This document shows positions 1 to 8,544 of a stretch of 64,000 nt of DNA, one piece after another. Made by a program: the position numbers and the translations under genes. Source of the stretch: an uncultured Parabacteroides sp. GTDB taxonomy: Bacteria > Bacteroidota > Bacteroidia > Bacteroidales > Tannerellaceae. The notes under the pieces are model-generated. The model was given only the letters and a program-made list of their open reading frames with translations. It was not told the DNA's origin and ran no database searches. Location: positions 62,001 through 126,000 of the forward strand of contig CASFNG010000001.1 in the NCBI GenBank assembly GCA_949296075.1, written 5' to 3'. Every line of letters starts with the position of its first letter. The stretch's first letter is position 1.

Positions 1-420
1 CTGATCGTAAGTAGCCTTTACCTTCAGCTTTCTCATCTGGAGTGTCAGCTTACCACCGGCTTTCACTCCTTCTGCGTGACCTTCCAGCACGATGGGTACC
101 TCCATGACAACCGGTTTCTCCTTGGATACCTCCAGGAAGTCGATATGCAGGATAGCGTCGGTTACCGGATGGAATTGGATGTCTTTTACGATAGCCATCG
201 TCGTCTTGCCATCGATCGTCAGCTCTACGGCGAAGATCTCCGGGGTATAGATCAACTTGCGCACGGCGTCTTTCGTCACCGTGAAGTGGATCAGTTGCTC
301 GCCTCCGTACAGTACGGCAGGGATCTCATTGTTCTTGCGCATCGCTTTCAATACTCGTTTCTGGTCTGCGGAACGAGGGGCGATCTCTCTCGTCTTTCCT
401 TCTAATTGGAATGTCTTCAT
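1..420 (-). CDS. rplY: 50S ribosomal protein L25 (Ctc/RplY), C-terminus cut by window edge
   Basis: Reading the minus strand from the ATG at 420 gives 140 codons without a stop, beginning MKTFQLEGKTREI and running off the window. The opening (KTREIAPRSADQKRVLKAMRK) and the VLYGGEQLIHFTV segment fit the 5S rRNA-binding domain of L25, and the later HIDFLEVSKEKPV part fits the second beta domain of the longer Ctc form. The protein binds 5S rRNA in the large ribosomal subunit. A good Bacteroidota promoter lies 85 bases upstream. The start is chosen because it is the first ATG after that promoter and matches the family N-terminus. The missing part is only the C-terminus of the Ctc-type extension. 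Confidence 0.93.
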   Translation of the reverse strand, partial: MKTFQLEGKTREIAPRSADQKRVLKAMRKNNEIPAVLYGGEQLIHFTVTKDAVRKLIYTPEIFAVELTIDGKTTMAIVKDIQFHPVTDAILHIDFLEVSKEKPVVMEVPIVLEGHAEGVKAGGKLTLQMRKLKVKATYDQ

Positions 421-504
421 TTTCTCGAAATTTTTTGTGTTACTCAAAATTAGATGTTTCGCTTTCTAATTTCCCATCACACGGTACGGGGCTAAAAAGC
501 GGTG

Positions 505-535
505 CAAAGATACGCGTTTTGTTTGAATACGCAAG
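505..535 (-). promoter_or_regulatory. Promoter of rplY
   Basis: On the minus strand CTTG (535-532) is followed by 19 bases counted from its TTG and then TATCTTTG (512-505), matching the Bacteroidota sigma-ABfr pattern TTTG-N19-TAnnTTTG. The same GCTTGCG upstream element occurs in front of the SRP RNA and the tRNA-Tyr/Gly pair in this window. Confidence 0.85.
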
Positions 536-562
536 CGTAATCGCCGCTATTTCTTCCTGTTG

Positions 563-1351
563 TCAGTCTGTTTTCAGCAAACGGGTCTTTCGCATGATCC
601 AACGTACCAATCCGTGGGGGAGGAGCATGACGAGCGGCGTGCAGATCTTGTTGAACAGACCGGGCACCAACGAGTAGCGGCGGCGGAAAAGGGCGTCGAT
701 CCCTCTCTTGGCCAATTTCTCCGGTCTCATCATGATCCCTAAGCGGATCGCCAATAGCTGGAGGTTCTCGCTCAGGTTGTACAGGTTGGTTGCGACCGCC
801 CCCGGGCAGAGCACGGTGACGCTCACGCCGTAATCGGCCAGCTCGGAGCGCAATCCCCGCGAGAAGCTCCTGAGATACCGCTTGGTGGAGGCGTAGAGTG
901 TGATCCCCGGGTACGGCAGCCAGCAGGAGAGGGACGACATATTCAGGATATATCCGCTCCGCCTTTTCTTCATCTCCTGCCCGAAGTAGTAGCATAGCTG
1001 GGTCGGGGTGGTGACGTGCAGGTAAAGCATCTTCTCCACCGTGAGAGGCTTGGCCTGGAGCACCTCGTGGAAAAAGAACATCCCCGCGTTGTTTACCAAT
1101 ACCTCGATCGCGATCCCCCGCTCCTGGCAGGTGTCGTATAGCTCTTTCGCCGCGCCCGGTATGGCCAGGTCGCGGTAGAGCGGCACGACCTGTACCCCAT
1201 GTTTATCGGTGATGTAGGCGGCTTTTTCCCGGATCGCCTGTTCCTCGTTGCTGACGATCACTAACCGATACCCGCGCGAGGCCAGCTCCTCGGCGTAAGC
1301 GAGGCCGATACCGGAGCTGGCGCCCGTCACTAATGCCCATTCCTGTCTCAT
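563..1351 (-). CDS. Short-chain dehydrogenase/reductase (SDR)
   Basis: A 262-residue classical SDR. The nucleotide-binding glycine motif TGASSGIG is at residues 9-16, NNAG at 87-90, the catalytic serine near 139-140 and YxxxK (Tyr153, Lys157) follow in order. The C-terminal 60 residues are basic and hydrophobic (LFRRRYSLVPGLFNK), which suggests loose membrane contact and a lipid or steroid-like substrate, but that is inference. I chose MRQEW at 1351 rather than the upstream in-frame ATG at 1393 because it places the start three bases after the stop of the flavin oxidoreductase, as in an operon, and the upstream 14 residues do not look like an SDR N-terminus. The substrate cannot be told from sequence. 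Confidence 0.9.
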   Translation of the reverse strand: MRQEWALVTGASSGIGLAYAEELASRGYRLVIVSNEEQAIREKAAYITDKHGVQVVPLYRDLAIPGAAKELYDTCQERGIAIEVLVNNAGMFFFHEVLQAKPLTVEKMLYLHVTTPTQLCYYFGQEMKKRRSGYILNMSSLSCWLPYPGITLYASTKRYLRSFSRGLRSELADYGVSVTVLCPGAVATNLYNLSENLQLLAIRLGIMMRPEKLAKRGIDALFRRRYSLVPGLFNKICTPLVMLLPHGLVRWIMRKTRLLKTD

Positions 1352-1353
1352 CT

Positions 1354-2577
1354 TTATTTGTACTCTAATCGTTTGATCTCTCGTACGATGCATTCCGGAA
1401 GGCCTTCCACATGCTTGTGGCAGGCCATATCGACGCTATACATCCGGGCGATGCAGTAGTTGCTATGCCCGCAGTCGCAGCGGGCGTGCTCGTCCTCTCT
1501 CATCCGGTTGACGAATCCCGGCTCGTTGACCAGCGCCCGCGCCATCTGCACGAACTCGAACCCGTCGTTGAGCACCTCCTCGATCTTGTCTCTCGACACC
1601 AACCCGCCCACGTAGATGAGGGGAAGGCTGAGTGCCTCGCGGAATTTCAGCGCGTCGTCGAGGAAATAGGCCTCCTTGAACGGCACGGAGGGGATCATGT
1701 ATTTACCTACCATCCGCACGCCGATCGGCAGGTAGCCCCAAGGCATATAGTGGGTCATGGTGCGGATCGGCATCTCGCCCCGCATCACGTACATCGGCGC
1801 CCGGCTCACGAAGCCGCCGCTAAGCGTGAGGGCGTGCGCCCCGCACTCGTCCTGGAGCACGCGGGCCACCTCCAGGCACTCGTCGATCTCCATGCCTCCC
1901 TTGAATCCGTCACGCATATTGGTCTTGACCACTACCGCCATGTCGCTCCCCGCCGCCTTCATCACCTCATCCATGCACATCCGCATGAAGCGCATCCGGT
2001 TGGAGAGGCTTCCGCCATACTCGTCTTTCCGGTGGTTGGTATAGGGCGAGAGGAATTGGCTGATGAGGTAGCCGTGGCCGGCGTGTATCTCCACCGCATC
2101 CATGCCCGCCTCTCGCGCGAGGCGCACGGCTTCCCCATAGGCACGGGCCATCGCCGCGATCTCCGAGGGGCGCATCCCGCGTACGATGGTAGGCGAGTAG
2201 AGGTTGAATCCGCCGGATGCGGAGATGGGCGTACAGCCGCATATCCGCTTGTGCGACATATTGCCGCAATGCCCTAACTGGATGGAGGCGGCGGCCCCCT
2301 CCTTGTGGATGGCGTCGGTCAGCCGGCGCAGGGCGGGGATGATCTCCGGGCGCATCCACAATTGGCGCTCGAAGGATAATCCGCTCCGCGTGACGGCGGC
2401 GTAGGCGATGTTGGTCATGCCGATGCCTCCGGCGGCGACGGCGGTATGGTAGTTGAACAGTTGCTCGGAAGGCGCGTTGCCGGGGCACATGCTCTCGAAC
2501 GCGGCGGCCCGTATCGTGCGGTTCCTGAGTGTCAGCGGACCGATCTTGCCGGGCGTGAATAAGATTGATTTCTCCAT
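1354..2577 (-). CDS. Old-yellow-enzyme family NADH:flavin oxidoreductase
   Basis: A 407-residue single-domain TIM-barrel flavoenzyme. It shows the OYE opening FTPGKIGPLTLRNR, the catalytic HAGHGYLISQFLSP segment near residue 165, the FMN-binding YVGGLVSRD and the MARALVNEPG phosphate site. It lacks the C-terminal FAD/NAD(P) domain of the 2,4-dienoyl-CoA reductase type. The tail carries a cysteine cluster (ARCDCGHSNYC, then MACHKH) of the kind that can hold an iron-sulfur cluster in longer relatives; whether it does here is unknown. It reduces activated C=C bonds in its family. It forms an operon with the SDR downstream and is divergent from an AraC regulator, so the pair may handle one substrate under its control. 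Confidence 0.9.
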   Translation of the reverse strand: MEKSILFTPGKIGPLTLRNRTIRAAAFESMCPGNAPSEQLFNYHTAVAAGGIGMTNIAYAAVTRSGLSFERQLWMRPEIIPALRRLTDAIHKEGAAASIQLGHCGNMSHKRICGCTPISASGGFNLYSPTIVRGMRPSEIAAMARAYGEAVRLAREAGMDAVEIHAGHGYLISQFLSPYTNHRKDEYGGSLSNRMRFMRMCMDEVMKAAGSDMAVVVKTNMRDGFKGGMEIDECLEVARVLQDECGAHALTLSGGFVSRAPMYVMRGEMPIRTMTHYMPWGYLPIGVRMVGKYMIPSVPFKEAYFLDDALKFREALSLPLIYVGGLVSRDKIEEVLNDGFEFVQMARALVNEPGFVNRMREDEHARCDCGHSNYCIARMYSVDMACHKHVEGLPECIVREIKRLEYK

Positions 2578-2659
2578 GTCTCGTGAAATTTAGGCTCATG
2601 TTCCGGCAGATCCATGCCGATGGTTTCCCGAAAGGTTGGCGATGGATTTCTGCCGCTCC

Positions 2660-2667
2660 CAAAGATA
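2660..2667 (-). promoter_or_regulatory. -7 box of the oxidoreductase/SDR operon
   Basis: TATCTTTG on the minus strand, about 85 bases upstream of the oxidoreductase start; no convincing -33 TTTG at the usual distance. Confidence 0.6.
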
Positions 2668-2802
2668 GGGATTTATTCCGTAAACCGTGATCCTTTATAT
2701 TCTTTGTGTGCCTTAAAAATCAATCCTTATGGATCTTTTATCCGCTTTTTGACGAATTTTGTTTAAGTTTGGCGGAAAAGTGGCGGTTCGCTTTTTTCTT
2801 CT

Positions 2803-2810
2803 TATCTTTG
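2803..2810 (+). promoter_or_regulatory. -7 box of the AraC-family gene
   Basis: TATCTTTG 33 bases before the AraC-family start codon, matching TAnnTTTG. The divergent promoters lie about 140 bases apart, leaving room for a shared operator. Confidence 0.65.
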
Positions 2811-2843
2811 CATAGGATGAGATTATCTTAAAACAGGAATGAT

Positions 2844-3749
2844 ATGGGAGATTTGCCTTTGCTGGAGATCGAGCAGTTGATCGATGGGATAGAGTCGAGC
2901 GATAGCTTCTTGAATGATTTGTCGGTTGCGGACCTGAACGGGGAACGGGTGAGCTATGAGATCCGTGACCTGAGGGATACTACCCCCATGCGTATGGATG
3001 CCTTGCTGATGATCCTCGTGCAGGAGGGGTCGGCGGAGATCTCGATCGATTATGTCCCTTATCAGATCGAACCGAATATGTTTATCATATTGATGCCGAC
3101 CCATGTCGTGCAGATCTCGCGGATCGGTAAGGATCTCCGGGGATGTATGCTGACGGTGTCGCGCTCGTTTTTCGACGGATATGACCCGGGGGCGAAGAAG
3201 AACCCGCCGATGGCGCACTATATGCGGGTACGTAAGAACCCTTGCACGAGGCTGACGGAGGAGGAGTCGCTGCATATGCTGGCGCAATTCCGCAACGTGA
3301 GGGATAAGGTGCGGGCGCACGACCATTTCTTCCAGCGGGAGGCGTTGCAGAATGCCTTGGTAGGCCTGTTCATCGAGTTCGCCAATATCTCGATGGGTAA
3401 GGGGGAGATGACGGCCCGCCCTACGCTATCCCGCAAGGAGGAGCTGTTCGAGCAATTCCTCCAGTTGCTGTTCCAGCATTGCAAGGAGCAGCATGTGGTC
3501 ACTTTCTATGCCGAGAAATTGTTTATCACTCCGCAATACCTGTCGCTTATCTTGAAGGAGCTGACGGGAAAATCGGCCAACAAGTGGATCGACGATGCCT
3601 TGATTATGGAGGCGAAGATCCTGCTAAAGGCACCGCAGGCCACGGTGCAGCAGGTGGCCGACCTGCTGCATTTCTCGGATCAGTCCACTTTCGGGAAGTT
3701 TTTCAAGAAGCATATGGGTATCTCGCCGATGGAGTACCGGAAGTCATAG
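2844..3749 (+). CDS. AraC-family transcriptional regulator
   Basis: A 301-residue protein with a cupin-like N-terminal sensor region (about 30-160) and a C-terminal AraC double helix-turn-helix (about 205-300). In the latter, FITPQYLSLILKELTG is the first recognition helix and the end (QQVADLLHFSDQSTFGKFFKKHMGISPMEYRKS, read in two halves) is the characteristic AraC second motif. It is transcribed away from the oxidoreductase/SDR operon from a shared 266-base intergenic region, so control of that operon and of itself is the simplest reading. Its effector is not evident. The 3' end overlaps the convergent DUF308 gene by six bases. Confidence 0.92.
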   Translation: MGDLPLLEIEQLIDGIESSDSFLNDLSVADLNGERVSYEIRDLRDTTPMRMDALLMILVQEGSAEISIDYVPYQIEPNMFIILMPTHVVQISRIGKDLRGCMLTVSRSFFDGYDPGAKKNPPMAHYMRVRKNPCTRLTEEESLHMLAQFRNVRDKVRAHDHFFQREALQNALVGLFIEFANISMGKGEMTARPTLSRKEELFEQFLQLLFQHCKEQHVVTFYAEKLFITPQYLSLILKELTGKSANKWIDDALIMEAKILLKAPQATVQQVADLLHFSDQSTFGKFFKKHMGISPMEYRKS

Positions 3750-4283
3750 CTCGATGATCTCGTCGGGGCGTTGACGGAACTTGTACCAGTTGATTAGTTC
3801 GCAAACCCCGTAGAAGAGGCTGGCTATGCCGAAGATGACGAACGTGTTGGCTGCCATCCCGAAGGGGTAGGCGAGTATCATCACGCCGGTCGCCAGGATG
3901 AGAACCGGCATCAGGTAGAAACCGAAGGGGACGGGAGCCCAGCCGCGGGCACGGATCAGGAACACCAGCTGATGTAATCCGGCGATGACCAGCAAAGCCC
4001 CCAACACGTACATCAATATGTTGACGAAGAAACCGGGCGTGACCATCAGCCATGCCCCGAACAGGATGCTGCCCGCCGCCTCGATCGGAAAGAGCGGACG
4101 CTTGCCCGACTCGTCTTTCGGGTGGAGGAAATAACTGACGGTGGCCATGAGCCCAGGCAGGATGAACAGGGCGCCGATCGTCATGACGATGTAGATGATG
4201 GCGGCCTCGGGCCATACCACTAAGATGAAGCCTAAAAGGATCGCGGATACGCTCCGGAAAATGGAACCATTGATGAATCTCAT
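3744..4283 (-). CDS. DUF308/HdeD-like membrane protein
   Basis: A 179-residue protein that is almost entirely membrane helices, about six, in the repeat arrangement of HdeD/DUF308 proteins (for example ILLGFILVVWPEAAIIYIV and later VLILATGVMILAYPFG). Members are inner-membrane proteins; E. coli HdeD is linked to acid resistance, but the biochemical role is not known and should not be transferred. The start MRFINGS at 4283 is preferred over the annotated-length extension to 4361, whose 26 residues are charged and unlike the family, and it sits 38 bases after a TACCTTCG -7-like box (4328-4321). It is convergent with the AraC gene and isolated from the decarboxylase operon by a terminator. Confidence 0.82.
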   Translation of the reverse strand: MRFINGSIFRSVSAILLGFILVVWPEAAIIYIVMTIGALFILPGLMATVSYFLHPKDESGKRPLFPIEAAGSILFGAWLMVTPGFFVNILMYVLGALLVIAGLHQLVFLIRARGWAPVPFGFYLMPVLILATGVMILAYPFGMAANTFVIFGIASLFYGVCELINWYKFRQRPDEIIEL

Positions 4284-4361
4284 ATCTTTATCTTTTTGCT
4301 TTTGTGTCTGATTCTGGGGGCGAAGGTAGGATTTTTTCCGGGGAGATGCTCTGATCCGCAC

Positions 4362-4396
4362 AAAAAAAGGTGAGATCCTTGAGTGGATCCCACCTC
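4362..4396 (-). terminator. Terminator of the methylmalonyl-CoA decarboxylase operon
   Basis: On the minus strand AGGTGGGATCC (4395-4385), a six-base loop, then GGATCTCACCT (4378-4368) and a run of seven T. It lies 27 bases after the oadB-type stop codon. Confidence 0.88.
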
Positions 4397-4422
4397 TTTC
4401 GATGGTTTATGCTTGTTAATTC

Positions 4423-5595
4423 TTATCCTAAGAATCCTAACAGGATACCGGCAGCCACGGCTGAACCGATCACACCGGCCACGTTCGGACCCATAGCGTG
4501 CATCAACAGGTAGTTGGTCGGGTCATATTCCAGACCTACTATTTGCGAGATACGTGCGGAGTCGGGTACGGCGGATACACCTGCGTTACCGATAAGCGGG
4601 TTGATCTTGTTGCCCTCTTTCAATACTAAGTTGAAAATCTTGACGAACAATACGCCGGCACAAGTGGCGATCACGAACGACAAGGCTCCCAATCCGAAGA
4701 TCTTCACTGAATTCAGCGTCAGGAACTGGGTGGCCTGCGTGGAGGCACCTACCGTGATACCTAACAAGATCGTGATCGTGTCGATCAGCGGACCGCGGGC
4801 GGTCTCCGCCAGACGACGAGTCACGCCACTCTCTTTCAGAAGGTTCCCGAAGAACAGCATACCCAGCAAAGGCAGACCGGACGGAACCAGGAAGCAAGTC
4901 AGCAACAGACCGATGATCGGGAAGAGGATCTTCTCCGTGGAAGATACCACTCTTGGCGGTTTCATACGGATCAGGCGCTCCTTCTTGGTGGTCAGCAACC
5001 GCATGAAAGGCGGCTGGATAATGGGTACCAATGCCATATAGGAGTAAGCGGATACGGCGATCGCTCCCATAAGGTTGGGCGCCAGCTTGGAGGAAAGGAA
5101 GATTGCCGTGGGGCCATCCGCTCCACCAATGATACCGATCGCGCCGGCTTGGTTAGGCTCAAATCCCATTTGGAGGGCAATGATATACGCACCGAAGATA
5201 CCGAACTGGGCGGCAGCCCCAATCAGCAACAGCTTGGGATTGGAGATTAGCGCGGAGAAATCGGTCATCGCCCCGATCCCCAGGAATATCAACGGCGGAT
5301 ACCATCCGGAAGTCACACCCTGGTAAAGGATGTTTAGCACGGATCCTTGCTCATAAATACCTACCTGAAGTCCGGCGTCCTTGAAAGGAATGTTTCCGAT
5401 CAAGATACCGAATCCGATAGGGATCAAGAGCATAGGCTCAAACTCATATCTAATCGCCAGGTATATAAACAGCAGTCCGACGAGGATCATGATGAGATGC
5501 CCCGGAGTCGCGTTATATACTCCTGTATAGGTGAGGAACAGTTGGAGGTTCTCACCTAAGAATGTTAAAAAACTCTCTTGCATACTCTTATCCAA
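4423..5595 (-). CDS. Sodium-pumping decarboxylase beta subunit (OadB/MmdB)
   Basis: A 390-residue polytopic membrane protein of the Na+-transporting carboxylic acid decarboxylase beta family. It carries the characteristic GIMTDFSALISNPKLLLIGAA-type region (here GIGAMTDFSALISNP near residue 105), IGIIGGADGPTAIF near 155-168 and the C-terminal NPLIGNAGVSAVPDSAR motif, all of which hold the residues implicated in Na+ transport and carboxybiotin decarboxylation. In the complex it decarboxylates the biotin carrier and exports Na+. It is the last gene of the epimerase-mmdA-oadG-BCCP-oadB operon and overlaps the BCCP stop by eight bases, implying translational coupling. Here the complex most likely acts on (S)-methylmalonyl-CoA. 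Confidence 0.95.
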   Translation of the reverse strand: MDKSMQESFLTFLGENLQLFLTYTGVYNATPGHLIMILVGLLFIYLAIRYEFEPMLLIPIGFGILIGNIPFKDAGLQVGIYEQGSVLNILYQGVTSGWYPPLIFLGIGAMTDFSALISNPKLLLIGAAAQFGIFGAYIIALQMGFEPNQAGAIGIIGGADGPTAIFLSSKLAPNLMGAIAVSAYSYMALVPIIQPPFMRLLTTKKERLIRMKPPRVVSSTEKILFPIIGLLLTCFLVPSGLPLLGMLFFGNLLKESGVTRRLAETARGPLIDTITILLGITVGASTQATQFLTLNSVKIFGLGALSFVIATCAGVLFVKIFNLVLKEGNKINPLIGNAGVSAVPDSARISQIVGLEYDPTNYLLMHAMGPNVAGVIGSAVAAGILLGFLG

Positions 5596-6019
5596 TTACG
5601 ACGAGATCTGCACCCTCAAGTACGGAGTCTCCCTTGTGTACCTTTATTTCTATAATCTTTCCGTCTCGATCCGCGTTGATGTTGTTTTCCATCTTCATGG
5701 CCTCGAGGATGATCAAGGGCTGGCCTCTCTTCACCATATCGCCGACGTTGCACTTAACTTGCAGGATAACGCCTGGCAGCGGGGTCTTTACAGCGCCCGG
5801 TGTAGAGGATGCCGCTTGACGAGTGACTACGGGATCGCCGCTGGCCGTTGTCGGGGCTTGAGCCGGGCGTTTCAACGTTACCATTTGCTTTTTGGCCGGT
5901 TTCTCCAGTTGCACGTGATAGGGAGTACCGTTTACCTCAACATCTGCTACATCGTCCACTACAGAGTTGATATGTACTTTATATACGTTACCGTTGATGG
6001 TATATTTAAAACTTTTCAT
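5588..6019 (-). CDS. Biotin carboxyl carrier subunit of methylmalonyl-CoA decarboxylase
   Basis: A 143-residue carrier protein. The C-terminal biotinyl domain (about 73-143) has the biotin acceptor motif EAMKMEN with Lys109, flanked by the PLPGVI and VKCNVGD segments. The N-terminal 40 residues (KYTINGNVYKV) and a Pro/Ala/Thr-rich linker (about 50-75) form a hinge like that of other MmdC/OadA C-terminal domains. It shuttles the carboxyl group from the carboxyltransferase MmdA to the membrane beta subunit. It needs biotin ligase, which is not in the window. Overlaps the beta-subunit start by eight bases. Confidence 0.95.
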   Translation of the reverse strand: MKSFKYTINGNVYKVHINSVVDDVADVEVNGTPYHVQLEKPAKKQMVTLKRPAQAPTTASGDPVVTRQAASSTPGAVKTPLPGVILQVKCNVGDMVKRGQPLIILEAMKMENNINADRDGKIIEIKVHKGDSVLEGADLVVIG

Positions 6020-6043
6020 TCTTTCGTTCGTTTTTTTAGATGA

Positions 6044-6931
6044 TTACTTTTGAGGGGTTTGACGCAATCCATAAATCTTCGAGCTCCACGGCGAGTAAGC
6101 CCGCTGTACTTTCCGGATGGTAAGTACGGTGTGCTCAATGTCGTGGTTGTCATCGCTCATCTCATATAAGGCGGTGGCGATAGCGGCCAAGGCCTCACCT
6201 GAGATCTCTCCGCTGCTAACGGTGTTACCTGTGGCGTTTGCCGACTTTAAGGCGTTCCGTTTGCTTGCGGCGATTGACAAGTTCCCGATTTGCTTGAAGA
6301 TGACGTATAACAAGAACAGGCCAAGGAATACGACAGCCATAGCCGTGATTGTCATACCGATACCCCAAGAGTCATTTTGCCGGAAGTTATCGATTTTATC
6401 GTTCGAGTCCAGGGTCAGGTTATTCGTACTGGGGGTTACCTTTGTCAGTTGAGCCCATTCGTCCTCACCATCGATCACTCTTCCGTAACTGATGTCTGCC
6501 AATTGTCCGGCCGGGATGGTGATCTCGTCGATCAACGTTCTACCATCAGCATCATACAGGGCGACATAGTTCTCCTTGAACGGATCCAGTACAAAATTAA
6601 TATGGAACGTTCCTCTGTCAGGTTGCCCGTCGGCCCAGAACAATGTGTGCTGGTGCGGTTGGATCTGCGTTAATACATCTCCCTTCGGAATCGGGTATTT
6701 CGTCGGGTTGTTCTTGTCGTTTGTCAGATAGCACCCTGCGATATTGACCGTTCCGGCCGAGCTGTTGAATAACTCGATCCAGCCATGTCGTTTCCCATAG
6801 TCATCAACGAAATTATCCTCGTTGATAACTAACACTTCATTGATTCGCATGGAGCTCGCCAGCTGCGCTTTCGCCCCAAAAGTAAGGAATAAAGCGAACA
6901 GTAGCAAGACCCCTATTCTTTTATTTATCAT
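6044..6931 (-). CDS. OadG-type small subunit fused to an N-terminal lamin-tail domain
   Basis: A 295-residue protein with a signal peptide (1-22, ending AKA), a beta-rich region at about 28-150 that matches the lamin-tail domain (RINEVLVINEDNF, GWIELFNSS, INFVLDPFKENYVALYD), one transmembrane helix at about 190-212 (MTITAMAVVFLGLFLLYV) and a short cytoplasmic tail ending TIRKVQRAYSPWSSK. The helix plus tail is what remains recognisable as OadG/MmdD, the subunit that holds the decarboxylase complex together; ordinary OadG proteins are about 80-120 residues. The extra domain would face the periplasm. Position between mmdA and BCCP supports the assignment. The role of the lamin-tail part is unknown. 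Confidence 0.85.
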   Translation of the reverse strand: MINKRIGVLLLFALFLTFGAKAQLASSMRINEVLVINEDNFVDDYGKRHGWIELFNSSAGTVNIAGCYLTNDKNNPTKYPIPKGDVLTQIQPHQHTLFWADGQPDRGTFHINFVLDPFKENYVALYDADGRTLIDEITIPAGQLADISYGRVIDGEDEWAQLTKVTPSTNNLTLDSNDKIDNFRQNDSWGIGMTITAMAVVFLGLFLLYVIFKQIGNLSIAASKRNALKSANATGNTVSSGEISGEALAAIATALYEMSDDNHDIEHTVLTIRKVQRAYSPWSSKIYGLRQTPQK

Positions 6932-6954
6932 AATGCTTCTTCTGTTTTTACGGA

Positions 6955-8508
6955 TTAAAGAGGCAGGTTGTCGTGTTTCTTTGCTGGATTGCTCAACTTC
7001 TTGGTCTGCAATTGCTGCAAAGCGCGGATGATACGGAAACGCGTGTTCCGGGGTTCGATCACGTCGTCTATATAGCCATATTGAGCCGCGTTGTAAGGAT
7101 TAGCGAACGCCTTCTTGTACTCGGCCTCTTTCTCCGCGGCGCAAGCCTTCGGATCTTCGGAGGCTGCCACCTCTTTCGCGAAGATAACCTCTACGGCACC
7201 GCTCGGGCCCATGACGGCGATCTCGGCGGTCGGCCAAGCGTAGTTCATATCGCCACGCAGATGCTTGGAGCTCATCACGCAGTAAGCGCCTCCGTACGAC
7301 TTGCGTAACGTAACCGTGATCTTGGGAACGGTAGCCTCACCATAGGCGAAGAGCAACTTGGCCCCGTGCAGGATAACGCCGTTGTACTCCTGACCCGTTC
7401 CGGGGAGGAATCCCGGTACATCAACCAAGGTAACCAACGGGATATTGAACGCGTCGCAGAAACGAACAAAGCGACCCGCCTTGCGAGAGGCGTTGCTGTC
7501 CAAGCATCCTGCCATCACCTTCGGCTGGTTGGCCACGATACCTACTGACTGTCCGTTGAAACGGGCGAATCCTACGATGATATTTTTCGCGTAGTCCGCA
7601 TGAACTTCCAAGAACTCATTGTTATCGACGATCGTGCCGATCACCTCGTACATATCGTAAGATTGGTTCGGGTTGTCGGGGATGATCTCGTTCAGTACGT
7701 CATCCAAGCGATCGATCGGGTCGGAGCATTCGATAAGAGGCGTCTCCTCCAAGTTGTTTTGAGGCAGATAGCTGAGCAATTTGCGGATCAGTTGCAAGCC
7801 CTCTTCCTCGGTATCAACCGCGAAGTGAGCCACACCCGACTTGGTCGTATGCACGCTTGCGCCACCTAATTGCTCTTGCGTCACATCCTCGCCCGTCACG
7901 GTCTTCACCACTTTCGGACCGGTCAGGAACATATAGCTTGTACCGCGCGTCATGATGTTGAAGTCGGTAAGGGCGGGAGAATAAACCGCACCTCCGGCGC
8001 ACGGGCCGAAAATACCGGAAATCTGGGGGATAACGCCGGAAGCCAGGATGTTACGCTGGAAGATCTCCGCATAGCCGGCCAAGGCGTTCACGCCCTCTTG
8101 GATACGTGCTCCACCGGAGTCGTTCAGGCCGATGACGGGAGCGCCCATCTTCATGGCTTGATCCATGACCTTGCAGATCTTCATCGCTAAGCTCTCCGAC
8201 AGGGCACCGCCAAATACGGTGAAATCCTGGGCGAAGACATAGACCAAGCGCCCGTCGATCGTGCCATAACCGGTTACGATACCGTCGCCTAAATATTTGG
8301 TTTTCTCGATCCCGAAATTCGTGCAACGGTGCTGTACGAACATATCAAATTCCTCGAAACTGCCTTCATCCAGCAACATGGCGATACGCTCGCGAGCGGT
8401 ATATTTGCCTTTTTTGTGCTGTGAATCGATTCTTTTCTCTCCCCCGCCTAAACGTGCTTTTTCACGGAGCGCGATGAGCTCTTTTACTTTTTCAAGCTGG
8501 TTACTCAT
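6955..8508 (-). CDS. mmdA: Methylmalonyl-CoA decarboxylase carboxyltransferase (alpha) subunit
   Basis: A 517-residue acyl-CoA carboxyltransferase with both crotonase-like halves. Visible markers are [21 protein letters not shown] near the start, the oxyanion-hole segments GGARIQEG and [14 protein letters not shown] in the N-half, and the C-half [30 protein letters not shown] and [11 protein letters not shown]. It transfers the carboxyl group of (S)-methylmalonyl-CoA to the biotin carrier, giving propionyl-CoA. Propionyl-CoA carboxylase beta subunits look alike, but no biotin carboxylase is encoded here and OadB/OadG neighbours plus epimerase make the decarboxylase role much more likely. In the succinate-propionate pathway this step conserves energy as a Na+ gradient. 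Confidence 0.95.
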   Translation of the reverse strand: MSNQLEKVKELIALREKARLGGGEKRIDSQHKKGKYTARERIAMLLDEGSFEEFDMFVQHRCTNFGIEKTKYLGDGIVTGYGTIDGRLVYVFAQDFTVFGGALSESLAMKICKVMDQAMKMGAPVIGLNDSGGARIQEGVNALAGYAEIFQRNILASGVIPQISGIFGPCAGGAVYSPALTDFNIMTRGTSYMFLTGPKVVKTVTGEDVTQEQLGGASVHTTKSGVAHFAVDTEEEGLQLIRKLLSYLPQNNLEETPLIECSDPIDRLDDVLNEIIPDNPNQSYDMYEVIGTIVDNNEFLEVHADYAKNIIVGFARFNGQSVGIVANQPKVMAGCLDSNASRKAGRFVRFCDAFNIPLVTLVDVPGFLPGTGQEYNGVILHGAKLLFAYGEATVPKITVTLRKSYGGAYCVMSSKHLRGDMNYAWPTAEIAVMGPSGAVEVIFAKEVAASEDPKACAAEKEAEYKKAFANPYNAAQYGYIDDVIEPRNTRFRIIRALQQLQTKKLSNPAKKHDNLPL

Positions 8509-8544
8509 TGTATTTTGATTTGTAGTTAGAAATGAACGGGTTAA

